DNA from: Flammula alnicola
Lineage: Eukaryota > Basidiomycota > Agaricomycetes > Agaricales > Strophariaceae
Assembly: GCA_015499995.1 (NCBI GenBank)
Contig: JADNRV010000058.1
Location: 62,001-126,000 of the forward strand
DNA: 64,000 bases
Direction: 5' to 3'
The notes under the pieces: generated by a model
What the model was told of the DNA's origin: nothing
Database searches by the model: none
The model's input: only the letters and a program-made list of their open reading frames with translations
Shown here: positions 21,079 through 32,400 of the stretch, piece by piece
Layout of the letters: every line of letters begins with the position of its first letter
Position numbering within the stretch: position 1 is the first letter of the stretch
Made by a program: the position numbers and the translations under genes

Positions 21079-24006
21079 ATGAGTGTAACACCATCATCAT
21101 CTTCCACTGAACCAAAGCCCATCCGTCGCTTGAATGAAAATCTCATAAACAAAATCGCAGCTGGAGAAGTACGTTTGCCAAGTTCTTTTCTTCAATAAGC
21201 TAACATAGATTGAAGATCATCCATAGACCTGCCTCAGCGCTAAAAGAACTTCTTGAGAACAGCCTTGATGCTGGTTCAACTTCTATTCGTATAACTGTGA
21301 AAGATGGCGGTATGAAATTGCTGCAAATTCAGGACAATGGATGTGGCATTCGGGTGAGTTTTTCCCTTCCATGGGATATGCAACCAAAGAACTCAAAAAA
21401 AAATCTCTATATCTTGTACTTTGTTCAGAAAGCAGATCTGCCCATCCTCGCGGAAAGATTTACTACGTCAAAACTGTCCACATTCTCAGACTTGTCGCGC
21501 ATCACCACGTATGGCTTTAGAGGAGAAGCTCTGGCATCGATGTCCCATGTGGCACATCTTTCTGTCATCACGAAAACCAAAGGAGATTCTTGTGCATGGA
21601 GGTTCGTGAGGCTATGGACTGTCGCAGTTCATTTACACAGTTCGCAATTTCTTTTCACTAGAGCCGCTTATTCTGATGGAGTCCTCGTCGACGCGAAGAC
21701 AGGGCAAAAGACAGAGCCGCGACCTTGTGCTGGGAATGACGGCACGACAATCACGGCATGTATCACTTTCGTCGAACATATGTCCAAGAATCTTACGCGT
21801 CCTGCATCTCTAGATTGAGGATCTATTTTACAACACTCCAACGCGCCTTTCCGCGCTAAGGAGCACTTCGGAGGAATATTCAAGAATCCTTGATGTCATC
21901 ACGAAGTATGCGATCCATAACCCTGGTGTTTCGTTTGTTTGCAGAAAGGTTAGTATCCTTTAAGTGGCATTACTTGCGAATAATCATACCTAAGTCAACT
22001 AGGGTGGGGCGCCTTCGCACGACCTTTCGACTCCATCTTCTTCTGATACACCAGCTGCGATTCGTCTGCTATATGGACATTCTATCGCCAAAGAATTGAT
22101 CCATCACAAACTGTCTTCTGCTGGAAAACAACGCCAGGAGGAAGACATGGATGAAGACGAAGACGATCATCTAGTATCTTGGACGGCTGAGCTTTACTTT
22201 ACAAATGCCAATTACCAGGCTAAGAAAATGGTATTTCTACTATTCATCAATCGTACGTGGTTTACGTGTTTTCTGCTTTCTTTGATCCATTGAGCTGACA
22301 ATCTGAATCAGATCGACTTGTTGAATCCTTGCGCATGAAGAAGGCTTTCGAAGCAGTCTATACAAATATACTCCCTAAAGGATCATCTCCATTTGTTTAC
22401 CTCAGGTTGGGCCACGATTCTCATCGTATCTCCCCTCTCCGTGCTAATCCTGCTTTTCAGTCTTCAGATCGATCCACGTTCAGTAGATGTCAACGTTCAT
22501 CCAACGAAGCGTGAAGTCCACTTCCTCGATGAGGAAGCTATTACAGAGCGAATAGCGGACGCCATCCAAGAGAACCTCGTCAAACAAAATCACTCGAGGA
22601 CATTCGAGTATCAGGTAATTACTCGCAGAAATGTCAGGCAAATTTCGTACTTACCTAAAAATGGATGAAAAGACGTTGCTCACAGGAGGAATCATGAACG
22701 ACGAAGCAGGACCTTCGAAGAAACGCACTAGAAACGAGCGAGATTTATCGGGGGACGAGCAAGAAGAGACTGAAAATGTCGCATCATCATCAAGTCAGTC
22801 AAAAATCTCTTATATTGTATTCCCTGTTTGACTGATATCATCGTCAATTTTCAGCTGCAGAAGAGAAGCGGAAGGTCTATTCGCAGCACAAAGTCAGGAC
22901 GTCTCTTCGAGATCGTACTTTGGACTCGATGTTCCCAGTCGTCAATCAAGCAACTCAAGTAGAAGCCTCTCCCTCGAAATCACCGCAAACCACACCAGCG
23001 AACACCCTTTCAAAATCACGAGAAATCAAGGAATCTCAATGTTTCTTGACGTCAGTCAAGGGCTTGCGACAAATGCTCGTCAAGGGAAAACATCGACGTA
23101 AGCCTCAAGTTTAGTCTCTCGCAATGCGCTGCTAATTTTGGCTCTTCAGAGCTCTCTGAAATTCTGGAGAAACACACCTTCATTGGGATAGTTGACCTTC
23201 ATAGATGTCTTTCCCTCATACAATACTCGACAAAGCTTTATCTCGTCAACCATGATGCACTTGCGTAAGGCATTCTTTTGCCTTAAATGGATGTTCTCAT
23301 CTGAACCTTGCTTAGCGAGGAACTATTCTATCAACTTGGACTGCGGCAATTCGGCGATCTGAGTCGAATAAAGCTAGAACCGCCACCGTCTTTGCGAAAT
23401 ATGATCGAAATAGCAGTGGCGGCGGAACCCGATACAGAAAGTAGTAGCCTCAGCAAGAGCGAGATCGTCAACGTAAGGAGTTTGTTCATGTTCAGAGTAC
23501 GCAGGCAACTGAATGACATCGATTCGTTCTAGCGCATCGTAAAAATTCTGATGGATCGACGAGAAATGCTAGCAGATTATTTCTCATTGACGATTTCAGA
23601 GGCTGGTCTTGTGGAGAGCCTTCCTTTACTCCTTCGCGACTACATTCCCAACCTCGATAATTTGCCCAGTTTTCTTATGAGGCTGGGCCGCAGGTATGCA
23701 CTTTTTATTGCTTGGGTGGTGATGATCCTTTTATTTATATTTACGTGCGTTTTTCAGATTGATTGGACGTCAGAAGCGGAATGCTTCGATACATTTTTGC
23801 GCGAACTTGCGTATTTCTATATACCCACTCCCTCCGTGTCCGACGAAGACGGCGAGGCCCAGCACAAGGCTGAACGATGGCAAATCCAACACATACTTTT
23901 TCCAGCGATGCGTCGATATCTGGTCCCTCCAAAATCTCTGCTTGATCGCGATGTCGTACAAGTTGCTGACTTGCCAGATCTTTACAAGGTTTTCGAACGA
24001 TGCTGA
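21079..24006 (+). CDS. MLH1: DNA mismatch repair protein MLH1
   Basis: Fourteen exons give a MutL-type protein of about 724 residues. The N-terminal GHKL ATPase shows [11 protein letters not shown] (Mg/ATP-binding Asn and Asp), DNGCGI and GFRGEAL, followed by [12 protein letters not shown] at the end of the transducer domain. The middle is a variable linker; the C-terminus ends in FERC, the eukaryotic MLH1 hallmark, where PMS1 pairs. MLH1 acts in the nucleus with MutS proteins to repair mismatches. Exon 4 ends at 21755 with a GC donor (ACG then GCATGT). At 23693/23758 the donor is phase 2 and the acceptor phase 0; one extra G in the run at 23685-23688 would read LGPQ before the intron and restore the frame. 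Without it the FERC end would be out of frame. Tail to tail with Mor2, 166 bp apart. Confidence 0.95.
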
Positions 24007-24172
24007 TAGAATTCCAGTAATGAATGATTACAGACAACTATGGATAATATATGCAGTTATTAATTTACAATTGCCGATGACCGTACAGAAGTTAGTAAGT
24101 AGTGGCATAATACATAAATGCGTACTTTTCAGTCGATGGATAACTAAATGAAAGTAGATGAGGGAAATAGTG

Positions 24173-27100
24173 CTAATCGTAACGTGTCCCATTTGGGGCC
24201 CTGCGATGCGAGTAAAGAGAATCGAAAACAAAGGCATCAGTGTCAGAGTCACTATCAGAATAGTCGTCCGAGTCTTCTGCATGGTCAATCCCGCCAACGT
24301 TAAAGACGTCAAGGAAAGGTGTCTGTGGTGTATCCGTGATCGAATCAGGAGAGGACTTCGCTAGAATAGCTGCTACACGAGCCTCGAGGCGTCGTGTGGG
24401 AATGGTTGATATCCTGGGTCTGGTAGGTACATCGGTATTGAAGAAACTGGTCAGCTCGTGCAAGTTTCGGACAAGGCCGTTCAAGTCGTCTGCCAGGGGA
24501 GTTTTGATAGATTGCAATGCTTCCACCTCGGGCTCGAATTCGATGCGAGAGGGTCGAGTGGGTACCGAGCATGTATCGAACACAGCCATGACGTTCGATT
24601 GACAGGTTTGACGAAGAGCATCTGCTTGCGCAACACACCATCCAGATTCTGTTGGCACGCCAAACACGGTCGCGACGGACTCGGGGTCTGGAATCGGAGG
24701 AAATGATCCAACGTGCATACTCATTCGAAGGACATGCTTTGCAGCTGGACCACTGCCCGACATGGCCATGGGCTCTTCCAAGACGTCAAGTGCTTGTGGA
24801 GCAAGATCTGTCTCGAGAAGGCGAAGGAGGGGCATGAGCAACTCTGAGCCCAGTAACTCGACAGGATTGCGAGTCTCTCTATGCTGGAAGAGAACCTTAA
24901 GGACTTGCATCGCATGTATTCGAAGCCAGCGCTCGTTGTTGAGGACGAGACCAAGGAGAAGGGTCACGACCTCCGTCCAATGTTGAGCACCATAATGTTC
25001 CCGAAGACTCGCCACAGACTGTCGAAGGAAATCGTCTCTGGTCCTGAAATGGCCTTTGGCGAAAGAATTCATAATCTTTTGGATGCTATAGCGCTTTTCT
25101 TGGCTGGCCAGCACACTGATGTCCTCGGCGAAACCTTTCAACGGATTCTCTGGTTGATCCATCGCATGCAGACACCACGGCAATGACACCGTGTAGACAT
25201 CACGCAAGCGCCCTTCAGTAGGATCTATAAGACGATTATCCTGGATTTTGACAAGGGTTTGCAGGATTTTCATAGTTGATGCTGACATGACGGAAGATCG
25301 TAACCCACGCAGAAGAGGAGGTTGTAAGAACGAGGAGTCCTTCCAATCTGCTGGCCGATGAGATAGTAGTTGATCAACTGTTCCAGGGTCGTCCAGGTCT
25401 ATTCTGATAAGCAGCGAGTCAAGGAGGACAATGGTTTGGTTGAATTCCTGTTCGACTGTTGTCGAAAGGCATGCGCATGCACACCAAAAGACTTGGGGTA
25501 GAAGGGATTTGTCAAGGTCACTTGAATTGGCGACTGCATTAATGGTCAAAAAAATCTCGGATGTGAAGGATTGGATGTTTTCTTCTGAGGTCGCAACAGT
25601 ATTAGAAAGTCTGCCGAGGAGTAACGCAAAATCGGCCTTTTTGACGTGCGGCATGAGGGCGCGAAATATTTGTAGGGATCGGAAGGCCGTAGCTCGAATG
25701 GAACACGCAGTGCCCCATGCCAAAGCCAACGAACCCCACTGGCTGACGAGATGCGGAGCTAAAGGTTCGAAAAAGCCTAAAACTCGAGAAGAGAGTAACT
25801 TCATCTTCGGAACAGCTTCGTCACTTGAATCATTCTCTTCCCAACAAAGGTGCTTTATGTCTTTCTCCAAGACGGCAATTGAATCCTTGACCGCTGAGCG
25901 AGACCTGCTGGCGGATCGATCAGGTAATTCATCATATCCTGGAGTCCATGAACGCAAGAGTTGAAAAAGCATAGCATGAGCGCGCTGTCGAACGAAGGGG
26001 ATGCGGTGGTCAAGGTGCGTGAAGACGGCATGAAGAAGGGTAGGAAGTTGGTCGATCATTTCCCAGTTGCGTTGCAACGCTACGTCGGACAAGAAAAGCC
26101 AAGCAAACTGTGCTGAGCCTAGAGAGAGGTGCGGCTGCTCGCCAAACAAAGCATCGAGGTCTTCCCATAGCTTCATGTCCTGTGCTTCCGGGAAGGTCAG
26201 TTTATGGTCGATAGCAGGGAGCATGTGGATAGGCTCGATCACCGAGCACAGTTCTTCGAAAACTTGACGCCCGATATGTGTCTGACAAAGCGACGACACA
26301 ATGTTCGAAGCACAGGTGACAAAAATGGTGTTGCCAACTTTGTGAGCTTGCTCTAGTAAAAACCTAACTGCGGCATGTCCGTTTGACTGTTGTGGTGCAT
26401 CGACCAGTTTTGTCCATAAAACTAGAATCTGCTCCGCGTGGCTTTGACTGTAGCGTAGCGTCAAGGAAGTCAAGTGATAGAGGCAGGACAATCCTTCTCT
26501 TGATGCCACTGAGTTGTCCTCCGTCATGAGGTTGATGTTCGGGATCCAGAACTCCAGACTTTGAAGGAGTAGCAAAATCACGTTTGTGTCGTATGCTTCA
26601 CCAGGTAACTGAGGAAGCCAGTTACCTAGCTGTGCCAACATGCTAATGGCCTGATCTGGATGCTCTCCAGCGAGCGAGTCGGAGATTGAACGGTGTGCAT
26701 GAACATACGTGGCAGACGCCAAACTCCCGACCGAGGCTTCAAAATTGGACATGGCAAGTAATCCATTATTCTGTTGGTGAATAGCTTCAAGCATGTTGAA
26801 GGCAAGACTTCGAACGGCTCCGGAAGGATGGCGCAAATTTGTAAGGCTGAGACAAACGATTTGGGAGAATGTGAAGTTATGGTGTTCGTTGGTGACAATA
26901 TCAGATATCACTTCAAAGAAGCGATGGTTGCTGGAAGCAGCTTTATCCGTGATGATGATGGCTCTCCTCAATATTTCATGGTTAAGCTCGTGGTTAATCT
27001 CGTCGTGCGTCAATAAAGATCGCAATGTCGCCCTACGTACACAAAAAATGGTCAGCTTGTTAATATTTTTTGCCATTGGAGGTGATGCACTCACTTTCCC

Positions 27101-30100
27101 TTGACCTGAGTAGTCTCCTGTGACGCAGTCATGATGGCACTCAAACGGTCTAAAACAGACGGAACAGTAAGAGGCCTCGTCAGTTCGGGCGGAAATCGCT
27201 CAGTAGGCGAGCTAGCCGCTTGATCAGGCGGAAAGAAAGCCTTTTGCTATGAAATAGATAAATACCCTAGAAATAAAGGATATAAATAAAATGACGCACA
27301 CAAAGCGCAGCCAATGCACCAACAGACGCATGAGACAGCGCAGATGTTTCATGCCTGAAACGCTGCATATTCTCTCGTTCGGCACTTTCCACGGCCCTTT
27401 GCATTGCTTCGAGCCGCTTCTTGGCTAACTCTGACTGAGGACCAACTTGACACCATTCTTCGCAGAGGCGATATAGGGATAGATGCATATGAGGAGGGAT
27501 AAACCGATCAGAGTCCTTGAGAGTAGCAAGTTCGTTGAAGAGTTGTTCGACGATACCACAGAAATACCGACGCAGGCGGTGCAATGTCGGATTGTCTCGC
27601 ATTTCTGGTGCGCTCAGGAAGGCCTGAGTGTTACGAACGAATTTGAGGATGTTTGAGAGCGCCGTCTGCCGAGCAGAAGACCTTTGCTGTTGCAGTAGGT
27701 GCACTGTTAAACAATAAATGCGTGCTACGGCAGAATGAAGTCGCTCTTGCCGCCGACTGCGCTCAGACAGTATTGCGGAGCCACCTGTCTTCGCCTTGTT
27801 TTCGTCGTACACCTGGCGAGAAGCTAGAAGGCCAAAATTCTGATCCAAAGCAGGCGTAGTGACGGATTTAGATCGAGGATCATCATATGGCTGTCGGCCA
27901 GCAAGGAGACTGAGATCCTCTAGAAGTTGTGGGTATGAATTTGCTGGGAATGAGCTAATACATAGTACAGCTGCGTCGCGGAAGAGGGTATACTCAGAGT
28001 CGAGGAAAGGTGTGAGATGCCTGAATAACCCGCGGGTCGTCATGTAGCGTTCTCGCTCGAAACTGACGTCTGACGGTGCACGGGAATGATCTCTGCCAAG
28101 TTTGGTATAGGCCGGACGTGATGAGTCTGGAGGTATTGCTGTAGAACAGAGAATCTTGACCCATATATGCCATTGGTCGACAAGTGCCTTATTCTCGAGG
28201 ACAAGTTTGAAACCATCGCGTTCAAGAGGGTTACGCGATGATAAACCAGGTGGCATTTTGCTACTTAGGCCGGCGAGGTGAGAAATAGAAGGATGATATC
28301 GCGAGACTGCTGCGACGATGCCTTCCCGCAAGAGACCGATAGTGGTACCCGAATACTTGACGCAATCTTGCAGGAAGGCGGGGTAAACGTAACGCCAAAG
28401 TTTGCGGTCTTTCTCGTTCGCACTATCAGCAATGCGTAAAGCGACTTCGTCTCCCTTGAATTTCCGCCATTGGTCGAGCCGAGATTGTTCTGACTTATCC
28501 AATAGGTCGTCATATCCATTCAGATATGAATCGCCGGGGATTTTACCCTGCAGTCGTTCTACGATGAACAAATTGTTGGAAGAGTTGGTGGCGGAGGATA
28601 TCACTGGCGAAAGGAGGCCGAGGAGTCGAACAACTCTAACTCCGGATGATTTATACTCGACGTCCCATGCGAGAGGAGGAAGAGGGAAGCAGCTTCTACT
28701 TCCACACATTTTGAGATGATTTGTTCGATGTGAGGGTTTGCATCTGTGCCACGCCGGATAATAGCCCGTATCCAATCATCAACTATCTCCACCCAGAGTC
28801 CAAGTAGAGGTGAGTATTCGACGTGGAGTTTGAATCCGGATTCGTGACTTATGCGGTTGGGACTGAATAGGAATTGGTTGAACTGGGATAGACTTGGATG
28901 GCGTTGGCATCGTCATCCATGAACCTTTTGAGTGCAGCTGCAGCAGCCTCGCTACCATTGGTTCCACGTGGATGACGCCTCGAAGCAACATATCAATGGC
29001 TTCAGAGAGGGCGATGGATGGGTGGAGGAGGCGAGGCCATGCTTGGAAGCTGGTCTGGAGCAGTGAGATATGAGGAGACAATTGGATGGGATAGGCAACG
29101 ACAATGCCGTCTACGTGGCGTCGAACCGCAAAGCTATGTGATTCTTCGTACGTTGGACTTACCCTCGCATACGACCATTGATCGTCGAAGACAGACATAT
29201 GGCCCACTGAGTTGCTGCAATAAACAGCTATAGAGGCAAGCGTAGATGCACAACGATTGAGGAACTCTTGCATGCCTGGCTTCAAGATAGCTGGCAAATG
29301 TAAGCAGAGGAGGATGGATAGTCGTCTTTTGCGGGAACAACGGAGAAGTTGCTGCTAGAAGGCCATGTTGGGGTGAGAATTTCCCGTTCAGTGTTGTGCA
29401 CCGAGAGCAGGACAGCATTAATAGCGATCATAGTCCTTTCGTGGGCTAGCACACTGCCAATGCTACCCGTCTTCTGCAAATTATTGATGGTCGTTTCTTG
29501 CATTAGTTCAAGACACAACTCCCTGCCGTAATCGGGATGCCGAGAAAGGATAAAATGCATGATGTATACCAGGGGCTCCGGGTGTTCATCAGACGGGAAA
29601 ACGGTCGTACGGTTCGAAGGAAAGAAGTTCTTCAAGACGGCTTCAAGTTTTGTCATGGTTGTAGAGGCAGCTTCCTGGCAGCGATAGAGATACGTCCAAC
29701 AAGTCGCATAAGTCCATTCAACACGACCAAGCGAAATGGTCTTTCCTACGAAAACAGTGAGATGAATGCTAGGAACGAATAAAATGGACAATCATACTTT
29801 GAGTTTTGAGATAGAATTCTCGAAAAATGGCTGCCAATGCTTGAGGAAGTATGCCTGAGGTGCCACGCATAGAGCCGTGATCGCGAGCGGGAACGCGACC
29901 TGCCAATATCGTTTGCTCATCTCTCTCGCTCTCGGGTATATTATCTCGATCGCCTTTCCCCATTGTGGATTGTTCGTTTCGGCTTGTGCAGTCTGCAGAA
30001 ACATGAGTCAGACATCGATGGAATAAACCTGTGATATTTACCTTCCCTATGGGATGCAGTAGCATAATCAACGTCTCCGCAAAGGCAATCTTCAGTTGAC

Positions 30101-31846
30101 CGTGTGCATTTCCGTAGGACTTGGATAAAGATTCCATGAACTCGGCGCCTTCTTCAAAGGCTTCTGGCGGCCAGACCTGAGTAGCAAAGGATAAGATTTT
30201 CCATTGATAAACTGTGAGAAAGGCGACGTTACCTTGATCTTGATATGTTTAAGACCCTTGACAAGATTTTCATACCGTGTGCCTGCATCCTTCGAGACCT
30301 GACCCAAGCGACTGGACCTAATTCCCTAAAAAACGATCTGTTACACTCATAAACCTATGCAAGTGGTTAATTTAAGCGCGCGTCCCATCAGTAGTATCAC
30401 TGACCGAACATTTGCCAGATGACCCAGAAGAGTTGCATATAGTTCCGAGTTGATTCGGTGATTCGGAGACAACGCGAGTGACTTGCGGTCCGGCTTCCTA
30501 AACTGTTCAAGGTGGTCTCCTCTAAGCTGTAACCTAGAGCGTCTCCAAGTGCATCTTTCGAGAGGAGCTGGAGCACAGCAACAAGCGCGCGACACATGAT
30601 ATAGATCGCTGCTAAGATTTACGTTCGTTGAGTAGGCCTGGAACATCCTTTCTATTTGGGCCGGGAGCTTGTGCCATATGCGAATTGATAATATCGGACC
30701 CGATAGTTTCGCTTTGACTTCGTCGCCAGCGCATGACAGAATCGATAACTTTCTTCGCATGTTTCTGTGCAATAATACCGAGCGAGTGGAGGGTTTCGTC
30801 AAACTTTGGATCGACCCCTGGACCCATAAATGTTGTAAGCAGCGTTTCTGGTCCTGTGACAAATCAATATTTGCTATATGTATTTATAAAAACAATTGAT
30901 GCTTACCAGGGTTGACGGAGGAAGTTTTCCATCTTTTCTTCCGAAGACGTGGCAAAGCGTATAAAACCGCATGCAAGGCATAATCTGAAGGGGTTTTGGG
31001 GTCCATGACGACCTTGTCATCCTCAAATCCTGGATAGGCGGTGTATCGTCGCGGTACATCATGCCATACGCACTTGGAACGCGAGGCACAGGCGGAGGTG
31101 AAGGAAGATAGAAATTACCACTGTCGCTACCCCCGTCCGATATATGGAATATAGAACCACTATGCGAGTGTTGAGACTTCGAGAACCGTGACCTTTGAAT
31201 TTCATTGACTGTGCTGCACGTCCGAATCTTGTGTCCGATGATCCTGGGGTCGGGGGCGAGGGTAAGAAGAACTAACCGCACTGGTTGGTGTGCTGGACAT
31301 TGTCCGGCTCATGGGTGGTGCTATATGAGTCAGCGACGACGTTGACCTGTTGAAGGGGTTCTTCAGCACCGGGTATGGCGAATGCTCGAGCGAAGGCATA
31401 GGAGGTGCGTCATTATTCTTCCCACTTTTGAAGGCATTGCGAATGGACGCGAAGGAAGGCTTCTTGGAAAACGCGGTGCTGGTCGTTGCGACAGACGGTT
31501 GGGCAGAGTGTGAGAATGGTGTACCAGGTTTACTGGCGTATCGCGTCGTCGCTGAACCTGCCGAGTCTGCAGAGGCAGAAGAATCGCCTCGGAATGCGAG
31601 AAAAAGCTCCTTTCGGAGGATTGGAAGGCGCTAATTGGCGTGGTTGTCCCGCTCGGTGAATCGAGCCCTGAGGTAGACCCTCCAAACCCTCCTCCGAATC
31701 CAAAGCCTGAACGACCGAACGGTGTGGGTGCTGATCTTACGTCGTCATCACCGAAGTCTACACGATTCCGACAACAGTAAGCACTGAACGCGTGAGGTGA
31801 CGGCGTGTCTCGCACCTGGAATAGTGATTTGAATCCCTTCACTCAT
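24173..31846 (-). CDS. Cell morphogenesis protein, Mor2/Tao3(Pag1)/Furry family
   Basis: A very large minus-strand gene of roughly 2,300 codons. It starts at 31846 (MSEGIQITIP, small first exon 31846-31816) and ends with a 2.86-kb last exon (27032-24173). Conserved stretches include GPGVDPKFDETLHSLGIIAQ, WPPEAFEEGAEF, MHFILSRHPDYGRELC, FIVERLQGK, SPRSLAFNMLEA-type and LGNWLPQLPGEAYD. Furry-family proteins are scaffolds of the NDR/Orb6 kinase (RAM/MOR) pathway that controls polarised growth at the cortex. Reading the conserved protein needs at least four to six single added bases, each in a homopolymer: near 31601, 30964, 30892, 30846, 30508 and 28610. The N-terminal Gly-rich exon could instead be removed by an intron starting GTAAGA. 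Divergent from Rpn1. Confidence 0.9.
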
Positions 31847-32400
31847 TCCTGCGTTTAGAAACTCCAACAAAGGGGTCGGCCTGCCAGACTCGGGGATACA
31901 AAGATGAACACTTGTCCAGAAGTGAAGGGAGTATGAAAGCGAAGAAGACCGTAGGGTATGTCGCGAATGAACGAAGAATAAAAGCGGGTATTAACGCTCA
32001 AGAAGGTGAGGTTCCTGAATCAAACTCGATTCTCCAAAACACTCCAGTCATAAGCTGTTGTTCTGCTAAAACTGCAAAGCACGTGTTGTCGTGATGGTTC
32101 ATTTGGCGTGACACAATCATAACCGTGGACAACAGTAACTGCACATCCCCCATTTTATTCGGCAGCTTGTCCTACAGAACATATCAAAGTTTGCGCCAAG
32201 AAAGGGTTGGATGACGTCCGTAAAATATAGAACTTAAAGCGTGGCCGTCTTTTCTTCGCCTGTGCTAAAAATATCTCCGGTGTGTATCCAAGGGCCACTG
32301 ACAAACAACCATTTCTGGAAAGTTCCCCCGTGAGAAATCGTCTTGAACGCGCGTCGCGTTGTGCATTTTGGATCTATACCTTGCTACGTTCACTACCACA
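31847..32400. other. Divergent promoter region of Mor2-type gene and Rpn1
   Basis: 554 bp between two conserved genes read outwards. Only a short chance open frame (31912-32094) occurs. No core motif can be named with confidence. Confidence 0.45.

Noticed and set aside
23759..24151. Alternative 3' exon frame of MLH1 given by literal splicing
   Set aside because: The other frame carries the conserved MLH1 C-terminus ending FERC; the literal frame has no conserved sequence.
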